60,057 nt of DNA, taken from positions 1-60,057 of the forward strand of contig NZ_QWLJ01000028.1 of assembly GCF_009917385.1 (NCBI RefSeq), written 5' to 3'. This stretch comes from Roseburia sp. 1XD42-34 (lineage in GTDB: Bacteria; Bacillota; Bacilli; Bacillales; Amphibacillaceae). Positions 9,113 to 18,737 of this stretch are shown piece by piece; within the stretch, counting starts at the first letter, position 1, and each line of letters begins with the position of its first letter. The notes under the pieces were generated by a model. The model worked only from the letters and a program-made list of their open reading frames with translations. It did no database searches and was not told the origin of the DNA. The translations under genes were made by a program, and so were the position numbers.

Positions 9113-9871
9113 TTATTTAATAATGTTACATTTATTTTGGTAATATTTTTCAAACTGAGGAGCCAGTTTGTTATCTGTGATGATCCCATCGATAATATCA
9201 ATATGACACAACACTTGAAAAGCTTCGATACCAAATTTAGTGCTGTCCGCTAAAATATAATTTCTATCCGAGTTTTTTAAAATGATTTGTTGAACAACGC
9301 CTTCCTCCTCTTCGGCTGTTGTTATATGTTCACCTTTTATTCCATTTGTTCCAATAAATGCCTTTTGAACTTTTATATCTTGCATCCACTTTCGTGTAAA
9401 ATATCCAATAAAAGTTCCTGTTCGTTCACGTAGCCTACCCCCTATTAAAATAAGGTCATACCTTGAGTCACCTTTAAAACGATTAAAAACAGAAATAGAA
9501 TTGGTAATTATTTTTGCTGAATCCACATTTATAAAATCATAAATATATTCTGTTGTTGTCCCTGCACCGATGAATAGGACATCGTTTTCTTCTATTAATT
9601 CGGCGGCTTTTTTAGCTATATGCTTTTTTTCGTTTATATTAAGCGCACGTTTTTGCACGTGGGATAATTCAATATACTGTGTCCTTTCACGGTCTTTCCT
9701 TTTTGCTCCCCCATGCACCCTTTCTATTAAACCTAATTCCTCCAGTTCCATTAAATCTCGGCGAATGGTCATTTCGGCTACACTTAATAAGTTGGAGGCC
9801 TCAGCTACTTTTAAAAATCCTTTTTCATCAATGAGACGCATTATTTGGTTTTGTCGATTTTCTTTTAACAT
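9113..9871 (-). CDS. lacR: DeoR-family repressor of the lac/gat operon
   Basis: A 252-residue DeoR-family protein. The N-terminal helix-turn-helix includes 'LLSVAEMTIRRDLMELEELG' (about 28-47) followed by 'RVHGGA'; the C-terminal effector domain (about 75-235) carries 'LFIGAGTTTEYIYDF' and 'ILADSTKFG', the sugar-phosphate pocket typical of LacR and GatR. It is the first gene of the operon it should control, and it has a direct-repeat operator candidate immediately upstream. The inducer is likely tagatose-6-phosphate or a related sugar phosphate, by analogy with Gram-positive LacR. Confidence 0.85.
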   Translation of the reverse strand: MLKENRQNQIMRLIDEKGFLKVAEASNLLSVAEMTIRRDLMELEELGLIERVHGGAKRKDRERTQYIELSHVQKRALNINEKKHIAKKAAELIEENDVLFIGAGTTTEYIYDFINVDSAKIITNSISVFNRFKGDSRYDLILIGGRLRERTGTFIGYFTRKWMQDIKVQKAFIGTNGIKGEHITTAEEEEGVVQQIILKNSDRNYILADSTKFGIEAFQVLCHIDIIDGIITDNKLAPQFEKYYQNKCNIIK

Positions 9872-9882
9872 AATCTGCCTCC

Positions 9883-9945
9883 TGTTCTTTATTGTTTTAT
9901 TTTGTTCTTTAATGTTATTATATTAAATGAAATCGTTTTATACAA
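9883..9945 (-). promoter_or_regulatory. lacR-lac/gat promoter and DeoR-type operator repeats
   Basis: On the minus strand TTGTAT (9940-9945), 17 nt, then TATAAT (9917-9922) form a good sigma-A promoter. Two direct repeats, AACATTAAAGAACA (9903-9916) and AACAATAAAGAACA (9883-9896), 20 nt apart, follow at the start site, as in DeoR-family autoregulation. A half-matching cre-like stretch, AAAACGATTTCA, lies in the spacer. Confidence 0.6.
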
Positions 9946-10364
9946 CCTTTTTTTATGTTCGTTCAAACATAGTTCATAATTGTTATCGTATTTAGACGTT
10001 TAGATAATAAAGCGTCTATACATTTGGCTAGTCGTTTTATTACTACGCGCTACTTATTAACTAAAATTTCTTTGGGTTTTTTATTTCTAAATAGCTGTAT
10101 CCATAATTATCTTCGTTATTATTACTAATCTTTTATCTATACCCCGAGACAATGGTTTAAACCATAAAAAAGAACACTTTTCGAACATTCATTCATCATT
10201 TTCTAACAATTACTTCTCTTTTCACATACATTTATTTTCCCTTGTAAAATTTAAGTCTTATCTTTGTTGGCATGTAAGGAATTTTGCCATGATTTTTCTC
10301 TGAATAAGAAATCCCATAAATTTATCCACGTATTTATATTCTCTACTAGTTCCATATATACACC
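9946..10364. other. Intergenic region, nothing recognised
   Basis: AT-rich, no frame with a ribosome site and no repeat family member. Confidence 0.4.
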
Positions 10365-10396
10365 GCAAAAACCGCAGATGATTAACATCTGCGGTT
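10365..10396 (-). terminator. Rho-independent terminator
   Basis: AACCGCAGATG and its perfect complement (10370-10380 / 10386-10396) with a 5-nt loop, followed on the minus strand by TTTTTG. It ends the broken peptidase gene. Confidence 0.8.
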
Positions 10397-10421
10397 CCCT
10401 TTACTTATTACTGATGTCTAT

Positions 10422-11220
10422 CTAAAAAGTCAAGCATACGTTGGGAGCAAATATAGAATATCCTCGCTTTAGCAAGGCTTGAAACATAGACCGGAATTCT
10501 TTTCGTTCTGCTGCCTGCGGTTCACCATGCGGCCAGAAAATAGTATAGCCGTTATCATAATGGGCATGGGCTTTAAATAATAACGCTTCTATCTCTAGTC
10601 CATCATAGGAGAAGTACGTCACTACCTCAGGTACAACCATCTCTTCACTAACTACACCGAGGACACGGTTATTTGTTAGCATAGTCCAGCTTTCATCATT
10701 GAACGTATACTGATAAATATTAGCCAGTGATGTTGCCGTTCTACCTAATACATAAAGATTACCTGATTCCGCAATTACCAAATGATCAACTGGGTCGAGT
10801 GGTGCCTCTATAGTAGTCAGCTTTTTTCTGCAAGGTTATATTGATATAGCCGATCCGTCACTCCTTTTTCCGTTACGAAATAAAAGCATTGCTGCTGCTT
10901 ATTCCATTTTAAAAAGTTGATACTTTCTTGTTCTATAGTTAAAACTTTACAAAATGTTGAGCTATCTATGTCAAACCTTGCTAAATACGTATACTCAGCT
11001 TCATAATCGGTGAGAAAGCATATGGTCGTTTCATCAACAAAAACTGGGTCAATGACGACATGTATTTTTTATTATCAGGGCTTAAAGGAATTTGCCCTCC
11101 TCCAATTTTTACGAAGCCTGTAATATATGTATTGGCATACATGTGTGTAAATACAAACACTTCCTCCTGTTCAGAAACTGCCTCTAATACCGTTGGACCA
11201 GCTTCTCCTTCAAAAACCAA
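10422..11220 (-). pseudogene. S9-family (acylaminoacyl-type) peptidase fragment
   Basis: Two minus-strand pieces in different frames (10981-11220 and 10422-10781) read as the beta-propeller and early catalytic domain of a prolyl-oligopeptidase-family enzyme: 'FEGEAGPTVLEAVSEQEE', 'IVIAESGNLYVLGRT'-like blade sequence, then 'VTYFSYDGLEIEALLFKA' and 'WPHGEPQAAERKEFRSMFQALLKRGY', which is the start of the alpha/beta hydrolase domain (usual form GPHGGP). The coding ends right after 'SIFAPN', so the catalytic Ser, Asp and His are all missing, and both the 5' end and the middle are disrupted. Confidence 0.7.
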
Positions 11221-11226
11221 AAAGAA

Positions 11227-11577
11227 ATACTGAGTGATATTGCTCTTAAGGAACTTCGCAAATCAATTTATGAGATTGATGCAACCATGAAGAAAAAATT
11301 TTCATCCAAACCGCCAACGAATGAGCTGGAAGATGAAAACGAATACTGCCGAAAGGTAATGGATGTAATTGAAAGTGAGGAAACAATTTCCGAATATCCC
11401 AAAGTAAAAGAGAAACTGAATCTGTTATATATCGAACACTTACGAAGAGGGTATAAAAAGTTTTGCATAAATGATCATTTCCTTATCGGAAAGTATATCC
11501 ATTTACACAAAACTTTTTACGCTCTCTACAAAAATCACACTCTCTATTCGTTTCTTGCAAAGTTTTTGTATACGTGA
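11227..11577 (+). pseudogene. Unidentified gene fragment
   Basis: The frame is open from about 11227 ('LSDIALKELRKSIYEIDATM') through the ATG at 11287 to 11577. The N-terminal 70 residues are charged and helix-rich and look like real coding; the last 30 do not. There is no ribosome site. It abuts the broken peptidase with no spacer, so it is probably a truncated internal piece of a gene left by rearrangement. I do not recognise the family. Confidence 0.3.
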
Positions 11578-11794
11578 TCTAGTCACAATAGGTGGCACTT
11601 CTATACTGTCACAACCCATTTCTTACGCATAGTATCCTCTTTCCAAGATCCACCATTGTATATTCGATCTGGTTGTATTGTTATTAGCGTTATACCGTCA
11701 ATCGAATACGGTATATACCTCTATTTAGATTTAAAATTTGTTTTCATAATAGATGGTGGATTGAAATGCAAGCCAAGGTGGGTTCTTATCTTTA

Positions 11795-11834
11795 CAAAAA
11801 GACCGCGCCCTCTAAAATAGTAAGGACGCAGCCT
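11795..11834 (-). terminator. Terminator of hrtBA
   Basis: On the minus strand a 12-bp stem with several G-U pairs (11823-11834 with 11799-11810) is followed by TTTTTG. The wobble pairs mean it works only in the hrtBA direction. Confidence 0.75.
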
Positions 11835-11851
11835 TGTTAAAACTTCTCTTC

Positions 11852-12517
11852 CTAGTCATTAACAAATTCCACTTTCCCATCGCGAATAGTAATGATTCTA
11901 TCAGCAAAGCCTAAAACGCGTTCATCATGCGTTACCATAACACCTGCTTTATTTCCCTCGTTCACCTCTTTAGCGAGTAGCTTGACAACTTCTTGTCCTC
12001 GACTGGAGTCAAGGCTTGCAGTGGGCTCGTCCGCCAAGATAAGCTTCGGGTCATTCACTAACGCCCTAGCAATAGCTACACGTTGTCTTTCTCCCCCAGA
12101 TAGCTCATTCGGATAATTATTAATACGATGCTCTAAACCAAAATGAGCAAGTATATCTGCTTTTTTCTGCTTCGGTTTATGAGCAAGCACAGAAATAACA
12201 TTTAATTGATCCTTCACTTTTAAATATGGAAGTAAATGAGCAGCTTGAAAAACAAATCCGATTTTTTCCAACCTGCGCTTTGTTACTTCTTTCTTAGATA
12301 GTGTTGCAATATTTTCCCCATCCAATAAAACCTTACCGCTAGTAGGTGACAATAAAGCGCCCGCAATGGATAACAATGTGCTTTTTCCTGAGCCTGAAGG
12401 GCCAACAATTGCAACAAATTCTCCAGCCTTTACCTGTAAAGAAGCGTCGTTTAAAGCAACATATTCTTTCGGCCCATCTTGATATACTTTATGAACATGT
12501 TCTAATACTAGCGTCAT
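11852..12517 (-). CDS. hrtA: HrtA-type ABC transporter ATP-binding protein
   Basis: A 221-residue ABC ATPase with Walker A 'GPSGSGKST' (about 39-47), Q-loop within 'IGFVFQAAHLLPYLKV', signature 'LSGGERQRVAIARAL' and Walker B 'KLILADEPTASLD'. The 'HLLPYLKV' stretch after the Q-loop is characteristic of HrtA, the ATPase of the haem exporter HrtAB of staphylococci and lactococci. Its start overlaps the hrtB stop by 4 nt (ATGA), so the two are translationally coupled. The linked HssS-HssR-type system supports a role in relief from haem toxicity. A general macrolide or lipoprotein-type exporter is the alternative. Confidence 0.85.
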   Translation of the reverse strand: MTLVLEHVHKVYQDGPKEYVALNDASLQVKAGEFVAIVGPSGSGKSTLLSIAGALLSPTSGKVLLDGENIATLSKKEVTKRRLEKIGFVFQAAHLLPYLKVKDQLNVISVLAHKPKQKKADILAHFGLEHRINNYPNELSGGERQRVAIARALVNDPKLILADEPTASLDSSRGQEVVKLLAKEVNEGNKAGVMVTHDERVLGFADRIITIRDGKVEFVND

Positions 12518-13551
12518 GCTGCCACCCCCTCAATAGCTTCCAACGGATCAATTTTGACCACTTGATAAAGCGATACGACTGCCCCTAACACAGATACCAC
12601 GATAATAATGATAGCTGGTTGGACAATTGTTGCCATGTTTAAAATAAATGGCATATCTGCCGGGAATAATGCACCAACTCCAAAGCTAATAGCTGTAGCA
12701 ATCCCTACGCTAACGACTGAAAGAAGGATAATTTGGGTGATTAATCCTGAAATTAAATACTTATTATTCGCACCGAGCGCTTTTAAAACGCCGAATTGAT
12801 CACGTTTTTGTAGTGTCATTACGTAAAAGAAGGCAGCTAATACAAACGCAGTAATGACATATAAGAAAATGATCATCATATTAAGGGAAGCTTGCTCTTG
12901 GGAATAGCTCGGAATACCACCTAGAGCATCGATTTTAGGGACAGCGGAATAATCGCCATCTGTTACTGCTACTCCTTTTACCGCTACGGCATTCACTTGT
13001 TTCAAATCTTCACTTTCAATAAACACAACTGGTGTATGGCTATAACGTTGGTCTGTTGTAAATCCAGATACAACATAACTCGTTTTCTCACCTAACTGTA
13101 ATTCATCTCCTATTTGAATACCTTCTTGCTTTAGACTATCATCCGCTAGCACTTCATTTTCTTGCTTAGGAAACCTACCTTCCATTACTTCCGGCATTAA
13201 CATGCCGCCACGCTCTGTTGCAAATAACGCGAGGCTAATTTGCTTGTCTCCACCACCGATCGTTGCATTCATCATTTGGACAGAAAGCGTATTAGCCTCC
13301 TGTTCTTGATCATTCATTATTTCCTTTGCTTGTTGCATTGGAATAAATGAGTTGCCTAACTCCCCTTCTGCTTCCGCTTCTAAAACTAGGTAATCCGCTG
13401 CTAAGCCCTGTATAGAAGATGCATTATCTGCAGATAAGCCTTCAGCTAAACCGGATACAATAAAAATAAGACTTACCGTCAATGTTGTAATTAAACTGAT
13501 TAAGATATATTTTGTTTTTGCAAATAAGAGTTCTCTGATGGCCAGAAACAT
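12514..13551 (-). CDS. hrtB: HrtB-type ABC transporter permease
   Basis: The start MFLAIRELLFAKTKY has GGAGGGAG 5 nt upstream. The 345-residue protein has the FtsX/MacB topology: one N-terminal membrane helix (about 15-37, followed by 'GLAEGLSADNASSIQG', typical of HrtB), an extracellular domain (about 40-225), then three helices, with 'LQKRDQFGVLKALGAN' before the third and 'VVKIDPLEAIEG' at the end. In Staphylococcus HrtB takes haem from the membrane. It forms the transporter with hrtA and lies directly downstream of the hssRS genes, with an HssR-type direct repeat in between. Confidence 0.85.
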   Translation of the reverse strand: MFLAIRELLFAKTKYILISLITTLTVSLIFIVSGLAEGLSADNASSIQGLAADYLVLEAEAEGELGNSFIPMQQAKEIMNDQEQEANTLSVQMMNATIGGGDKQISLALFATERGGMLMPEVMEGRFPKQENEVLADDSLKQEGIQIGDELQLGEKTSYVVSGFTTDQRYSHTPVVFIESEDLKQVNAVAVKGVAVTDGDYSAVPKIDALGGIPSYSQEQASLNMMIIFLYVITAFVLAAFFYVMTLQKRDQFGVLKALGANNKYLISGLITQIILLSVVSVGIATAISFGVGALFPADMPFILNMATIVQPAIIIIVVSVLGAVVSLYQVVKIDPLEAIEGVAA

Positions 13552-13588
13552 GTTACTCCCTCCTGTTCTGACCATAGTATAACTCGTA

Positions 13589-13608
13589 AATATGAACGGA
13601 GGATGAAC
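13589..13608 (-). promoter_or_regulatory. HssR-type direct-repeat operator upstream of hrtB
   Basis: On the minus strand GTTCATCCT-CC-GTTCATATT (two 9-nt half-sites with a 2-nt gap) matches the direct repeat I recall for Staphylococcus aureus HssR (GTTCATATT-N2-GTTCATATT), with three mismatches confined to the first half-site. A TATACT -10 follows 11 nt later without a good -35, as expected for an activator-dependent promoter. Confidence 0.6.
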
Positions 13609-13614
13609 GAATCG

Positions 13615-14994
13615 TTACACTTGTGGCAGTGTGACGATCACCTTCGTCCCTTGACCGAGGTCACTTTCCACCATAATTGTTCCCTCATGCAACTCGACAA
13701 TCTTCTTCGCAATCGCTACTCCGAGGCCAGTACCTCCCTCTGTTCTTGTACGCGCCTTATCCACCTTATAAAAACGGTCAAAAATTTGCCGCAAATCTTC
13801 CTCACCAATACCAACCCCAGTATCTGATACTACCACTCGCAAGTCATTTTTCCGCTTTTGTACTTGGATGAAAATATCACCGCCGTCTGGCGTATACCGA
13901 ATAGCATTTGTAATCACATTCATCCAAACTTGGTAAAGGAGCTTTGGTTCACCTTTAACCAATATATCTTGGTTATCAAATTGTATGGTTAAATGTTTTT
14001 GTCGCCATTGCCATTCCAATGTAGATAGAATATCTTTCAATTGTTCACTAATATGAAACGTTGTAAACTCTAACTTTTCCTCCGTTTGGTCTAGCTGTGA
14101 AAGTGTCAGCAATTGCCTGCTTAAAGCAGATAGTCGTTTACTTTCTTTCTCTATAATCGACAAGTAATAATGTCTTGCATCCTCCGTTAACTCTTCTTCT
14201 TGGAGTGCTTGAGAAAATCCCTGAATGGAGGCAAGAGGAGACTGAATCTCATGAGACACACTTGACACAAAAGCTTGTCTTTTTTCTTCTGTTTGCCGTA
14301 GACTCTGACTCATTACGGAAAAATCTTTGGCTAAACGACCAATTTCATCTTTTCGATTAACAGATAGTTTAATATGATAATTTCCTGCGGCTATTTTTCT
14401 TGTTGCTATTTTTAGTAATTGAATTGGTTTGACAATCCATCTTGTACTAAATAAAATAAATAGAAAACTGAGCAATAAAATTAAAACAATAAGCACAGCA
14501 AAAAAAATACGCATTTCTCCAAACTGTTGCGCGGAATTGGCGCGCACAAATAGCGCATATTGTAATCCTTCGTTGCTTTCAATAGGAACACCAATTGTAT
14601 TTTCCAGCGTATGGTCAAAGAAACCTGTTACAAATAAACGCCACGGATAGTTTTTTATACCATGATATATTCCGCCAGCCAATACATGATCGACCACTTC
14701 TTTAGAGGCTTGCACTTCATCGAAAGGCTTCCCAAAGGATCGACCACTTCCATATGGATCGGTTAAATAAAATGAATAACCTAGATCCGTTAGTTCGGAC
14801 AAATAATCATCCAGCGATTGCTCACTACTTTTATATAAATAAACAATATTATGTGCAATCTCCGTAACTTTGGCATCATTTTTTGGTTTTAAAATATATT
14901 GATAATACCCGTTACTCAGAATAAAAGCAATAATGGAACTGGAAATCATAATAACAAAAGTAGTTACAATAATACGAAAATATAATGTTCGCAT
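13615..14994 (-). CDS. hssS: HssS-type haem-sensing histidine kinase
   Basis: A 459-residue kinase with helices at about 8-28 and 160-182, an extracellular domain that contains 'YYQYILKPKNDAKV' and 'YHGIKNYPWRLFVTGFFDHTLENT', strikingly like S. aureus HssS, then HAMP (about 185-235), the phospho-acceptor 'VSHEIQSPLASIQGF' (His near 248), and ATPase boxes 'NVITNAIRYTP', 'VSDTGVGIGEEDL' and 'GGTGLGVAIAK'. HssS senses haem stress and phosphorylates HssR. Its ATG overlaps the hssR stop (TAATG), so the two are coupled. Confidence 0.87.
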   Translation of the reverse strand: MRTLYFRIIVTTFVIMISSSIIAFILSNGYYQYILKPKNDAKVTEIAHNIVYLYKSSEQSLDDYLSELTDLGYSFYLTDPYGSGRSFGKPFDEVQASKEVVDHVLAGGIYHGIKNYPWRLFVTGFFDHTLENTIGVPIESNEGLQYALFVRANSAQQFGEMRIFFAVLIVLILLLSFLFILFSTRWIVKPIQLLKIATRKIAAGNYHIKLSVNRKDEIGRLAKDFSVMSQSLRQTEEKRQAFVSSVSHEIQSPLASIQGFSQALQEEELTEDARHYYLSIIEKESKRLSALSRQLLTLSQLDQTEEKLEFTTFHISEQLKDILSTLEWQWRQKHLTIQFDNQDILVKGEPKLLYQVWMNVITNAIRYTPDGGDIFIQVQKRKNDLRVVVSDTGVGIGEEDLRQIFDRFYKVDKARTRTEGGTGLGVAIAKKIVELHEGTIMVESDLGQGTKVIVTLPQV

Positions 14995-15683
14995 TAAGAC
15001 TGTCCACCTGCCTTTAGCATTTCTAACTTATACCCAATCCCTCGCACCGTTTGGATCGTGAAATCATCTTGACAATCAGCAAACCGTTCCCTTAACCGCT
15101 TAATATGTACATCTACTGTACGAGCATTTCCTTCATAACCTAGCCCCCACACATGCTCAATTAATTGCTCTCTAGTAAATATTTGATTGGGATAACTAGC
15201 TAATTGGGCTAACAACTCAAATTCTTTTAAAGGGAGAATAATTGTTTTCCCATCTACTTGTACTTCATAGTTTTTACGATTAATGCATATAGTACCAATT
15301 CGTATCTTATCATTATGGATCATTTGAAATCTCCTGAGCAATGCCTTTAAGCGAAAAAGAACTTCTTTTGGTTCGAAAGGTTTAACAATATAATCATCTG
15401 TTCCAGCGATAAAGGCTTTTTCCTTATCGGCAATCTCTCCCTTTGCCGTCAACATAAGTACAGGAATATCATAAAATGTACGAATATCTTTACATAATTC
15501 ATATCCGTCCAACTTAGGCATCATAATGTCAACAATAGCAGCTCGTACATGTGTTTGCTCCATAATAGATAATGCTTCTTTACCATCCTCTGCTTCCAAC
15601 ATCTGATAACCTTCTTTTTGTAAGTACAACCGTAATAATTCTCGAATATGTGCATCATCATCTACAACTAATACTGTAATCAA
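14994..15683 (-). CDS. hssR: HssR-type response regulator (OmpR family)
   Basis: A receiver domain ('VLVVDDDAHIRELL', phospho-Asp in 'AAIVDIMMPKLDGYELC', Lys in 'DDYIVKPFEPKE') is followed by an OmpR-type winged helix ('PNQIFTREQLIEHVWG', 'RTVDVHIKRLRERF', 'IQTVRGIGYKLE'). It follows HssR of staphylococci closely in both domains. The start is TTG: GGGAGGG lies 7 nt upstream and the next residues, ITVLVVDDD, start the receiver fold, so the 15 codons upstream are not translated. It should activate hrtBA through the direct repeat at 13589-13608. Confidence 0.87.
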   Translation of the reverse strand: MITVLVVDDDAHIRELLRLYLQKEGYQMLEAEDGKEALSIMEQTHVRAAIVDIMMPKLDGYELCKDIRTFYDIPVLMLTAKGEIADKEKAFIAGTDDYIVKPFEPKEVLFRLKALLRRFQMIHNDKIRIGTICINRKNYEVQVDGKTIILPLKEFELLAQLASYPNQIFTREQLIEHVWGLGYEGNARTVDVHIKRLRERFADCQDDFTIQTVRGIGYKLEMLKAGGQS

Positions 15684-15835
15684 GCTTTTTCCCTCCCATC
15701 TACATATGTTTCTTATCCATTTCATCATCTATAACTAATTACGAGAAGTAGAACCATTGAAGTATAATACAAATAAGTTATTAACTCAGTACAACATGTT
15801 AAGCTTTTTAGAAAAGAACCTTATTCTATTGCGTT

Positions 15836-15874
15836 AAGCAAAAAGCCGAACAATTGAATTATCATTGTTCGGCT
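15836..15874 (-). terminator. Terminator downstream of glmM
   Basis: AGCCGAACAAT and its perfect complement (15844-15854 / 15864-15874) flank a 9-nt loop and are followed on the minus strand by TTTTTG. It closes the cdaA-cdaR-glmM operon and separates it from hssR. Confidence 0.85.
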
Positions 15875-16038
15875 CTCGGGTAACAAATTCTCATCATTAG
15901 TTATCAAATTACTTTGCTTCCGTGTTTCTTCAACTCAAGCGCTGTTTGCAAGGCACCTACCAATTGGGAGCGTTAAACCAAATGTATTCGTTTTGAATCA
16001 GTTTTCTTCGATATGTTTCAACTTTTTATATCTGTATA

Positions 16039-17385
16039 TTATTCATCTCTTCCAAGTAGCTTTTCAATAACATCGACAATTCGCTTCACATATAAATCAC
16101 ATTCTTCCTTCGTTGGCGACTCAACCATAACACGAACTAAAGGTTCCGTTCCTGAAGGACGAACTAATACGCGTCCCTGTGTACCGAGCTCTTGCTCTAC
16201 CTTATCAATTTCTTGTTTAATTTGCGGATGATGCAAAGCCTTATCTTTATCCGTGACTCTTACATTCTTTAACACTTGAGGATAAATTTTCATTTCATCA
16301 GCCAGCTCCGACAATGGCTTGCCTGTTTCTTTCATGACGTTGACTAATTGTAAAGCCGACAACATTCCGTCTCCGGTTGTATTATAATCTAAAAAGATAA
16401 TATGTCCTGACTGTTCTCCCCCCAGATTATAACCACCTTGACGCATTTCTTCCATTACATAACGGTCACCGACTTTTGTCTTATCGCTACGCATGCCGTT
16501 TGCTTCTAAGGCTTTATAAAAGCCAATATTACTCATTACTGTAGAAACAACCGTGTTATGCCGAAGCACGCCTCTTTCATTCATAAACTTGGCACAAATA
16601 AACATGATTTGGTCACCATCAACTAATTTTCCTCGTTCATCTACGGCAATCAATCGATCTCCATCACCATCAAAAGCCAAACCAACATCTGCCCCTTTTT
16701 CTAGCACAAACTCCTGAAGCTTTTCCGGATGAGTAGAACCTACTCCAGCATTAATATTTAACCCGTCAGGTGAAGAACCAATGGAATAAATGTCAGCTTC
16801 TAAATCAGCAAATAAGTGGGTTGCTAAGCTTGAAGTAGCACCATGTGCACAATCAAATGCAATCTTCAAACCATCAAATTCATTATCGACTGTATCTTTT
16901 AGATGAGAAAGATATTTTTGACCACCTTCAAAGTAATCATTGACAATCCCCACCTCTGCTCCAGTTGGTCTAGGAAGTTCATCCTCGCCATCCATGATAG
17001 ATTCAATTTCATCCTCTTGCGCATCTGTTAGTTTAAACCCATCTGGACCGAAAAATTTTATCCCATTATCTTCCACAGGATTGTGTGAAGCAGAAATCAT
17101 AACTCCAGCCTGAGAACTGGTTGCTTTTGTTAAATAGGCAACCCCCGGGGTGGAAATAACACCTAAGCGCATAACTTCTGCTCCAATGGATAGCAAACCA
17201 GATACAAGTGCACCTTCCAGCATGTGACCAGATACACGGGTATCACGTCCAATAACGATTTTGGCACGTGGTGTCTCTTTCGTTAACACATAACCTCCAG
17301 CTCGTCCTAGCTTAAAAGCTAACTCTGGTGTAAGATCCTTATTTGCCACTCCTCGTACACCATCTGTTCCAAAATATTTTCCCAT
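16039..17385 (-). CDS. glmM: Phosphoglucosamine mutase (GlmM)
   Basis: GlmM converts glucosamine-6-phosphate to glucosamine-1-phosphate on the way to UDP-GlcNAc. At 448 residues it has the usual length and begins [12 protein letters not shown]. The phosphoserine loop 'ISASHNP' (Ser near 100), the metal loop 'AFDGDGDR' (about 240-247), 'GGEQSGH' (about 324) and the phosphate-binding '[12 protein letters not shown]' (about 409) are all present. AAGGAGAG precedes the ATG. It is the third gene of the cdaA-cdaR-glmM operon, the conserved Firmicutes arrangement linking c-di-AMP synthesis to wall precursors. Confidence 0.97.
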   Translation of the reverse strand: MGKYFGTDGVRGVANKDLTPELAFKLGRAGGYVLTKETPRAKIVIGRDTRVSGHMLEGALVSGLLSIGAEVMRLGVISTPGVAYLTKATSSQAGVMISASHNPVEDNGIKFFGPDGFKLTDAQEDEIESIMDGEDELPRPTGAEVGIVNDYFEGGQKYLSHLKDTVDNEFDGLKIAFDCAHGATSSLATHLFADLEADIYSIGSSPDGLNINAGVGSTHPEKLQEFVLEKGADVGLAFDGDGDRLIAVDERGKLVDGDQIMFICAKFMNERGVLRHNTVVSTVMSNIGFYKALEANGMRSDKTKVGDRYVMEEMRQGGYNLGGEQSGHIIFLDYNTTGDGMLSALQLVNVMKETGKPLSELADEMKIYPQVLKNVRVTDKDKALHHPQIKQEIDKVEQELGTQGRVLVRPSGTEPLVRVMVESPTKEECDLYVKRIVDVIEKLLGRDE

Positions 17386-17435
17386 GTAGTTTCTCTCCTT
17401 TTTATCAATTCCGCCATTTCTTAGATAAGAGCTAC

Positions 17436-18737
17436 TTATGTTTTTTCACTAATTTCTATGGAAGCTTGTTCAAATTCAGGTTCTACAGATAAACCCTCCG
17501 GCGATTCTACTCTAACTGATACTTTATGCGTACCTGGCTCTAAGCCTCCTGCATCGATAAAAGCTCTAAAGTCATTCTTTTTTAATTTGGCTACAGCTGC
17601 CTGCCCCCCCGAAGCTGTTAAATCTACTTCTGAACTAGACGGATCTGTAATGACCGCTTCCAGCCCATCCTCTAACCCTTCTATTTCAATTGGAATTCCT
17701 GTAATCGTTTTTGTTTCATTCGTTTTTGTACCACTTGCCTCTGTATCGTTAGCTTTTGTATCACTCGCTTTTGTCTGTTCTATCTCAACTTTAACTTTAA
17801 TACTTTCTCCATTTAAAACCGTTACACCGTCTGGTAACGCTAGGCTTGTTTCCACAGTGCTTGACTCTTTTAACTTACTCAAATCAATTGCTTCTGTTGA
17901 AACCTGCTCCAAATCCTGAAGAATGCTATTTTTCGCAAACACTTCCACTTCCTCTACATTAGCAGAAATTCCGGCTAATGCATACCCTTCTGGCGGTTCA
18001 CCCGTTGTTTCAACGCTAACTGGTACTTTTTTACTCGAATTATTAATATTTACAGAAACGACTACATTTTTTGGCTCCACATTCACTTTTAATTCATTCC
18101 CTTGATTATCGTAGACATTTACAGGAACTTCTCGATTATCAATGGATTTATCTAACCCACTCACATCGACATAAGCTTTCACAATACCTATTCGGTCAAT
18201 GACACTCTTAGCGCTAGTTATGGTTACCGTTTGGGGGCTTACTTCATAATCGCCAAGCTCATATCCTTCTGCCATTTTATCTTTATTTAAAAAGTCAACG
18301 TTTACTTGAAATTCTTTTGTTGCCTTTTCTTCAATTACAACGTCTACACGCTTCGGCTCTATATAGGCATCTAGCTTATTAGAAATATTATGTTGTATTT
18401 CTACTGTATGCTCGCCGGCTCCTAACCCTTTTAAGTCTACCCACACATCAAAATTTTGATTGCGAATAGTCGGTTGCAAAATAGCTGCTGATCCTTCTAA
18501 CTTCACAGAAACATACTCTGGAACTCCACTAACCACATATTTCTCATTATTAATATCTATTCTAACTGGTACTTCATCCAATGTTTCTACATTTTTCGTC
18601 TCTTCTCCAGATGGAAAAGTGGAATCATCATTATTTGGTAAACTATTTTGATCCACGGCGACAAAAATATAGAAGAAAACGGCAAAGGCTAAGGAAACGA
18701 CACGGACAAACCATTTACTTCGAAACCAATTATCCAT
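17436..18737 (-). CDS. cdaR: CdaR (YbbR-repeat) regulator of diadenylate cyclase
   Basis: A 433-residue membrane-anchored protein: one N-terminal helix (about 10-27, '[20 protein letters not shown]') and four YbbR repeats outside the membrane, each with the pattern 'V.V...G.P..GY......P..V....' (for example '[13 protein letters not shown]'). CdaR binds CdaA and tunes c-di-AMP production. A low-complexity Thr/Lys/Asp stretch at about 327-347 ('[17 protein letters not shown]') separates the third and fourth repeats and is an unusual insert. Its start overlaps the end of cdaA by 8 nt. Confidence 0.93.
   Translation of the reverse strand: MDNWFRSKWFVRVVSLAFAVFFYIFVAVDQNSLPNNDDSTFPSGEETKNVETLDEVPVRIDINNEKYVVSGVPEYVSVKLEGSAAILQPTIRNQNFDVWVDLKGLGAGEHTVEIQHNISNKLDAYIEPKRVDVVIEEKATKEFQVNVDFLNKDKMAEGYELGDYEVSPQTVTITSAKSVIDRIGIVKAYVDVSGLDKSIDNREVPVNVYDNQGNELKVNVEPKNVVVSVNINNSSKKVPVSVETTGEPPEGYALAGISANVEEVEVFAKNSILQDLEQVSTEAIDLSKLKESSTVETSLALPDGVTVLNGESIKVKVEIEQTKASDTKANDTEASGTKTNETKTITGIPIEIEGLEDGLEAVITDPSSSEVDLTASGGQAAVAKLKKNDFRAFIDAGGLEPGTHKVSVRVESPEGLSVEPEFEQASIEISEKT

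Noticed and set aside
11577..11588. TCTAGTCACAA, identical to 11 nt of the Tn7-like end
   Set aside because: No TnsB-site repeats, no inverted partner and no tns gene nearby; one 11-nt match is plausible by chance in 60 kb.
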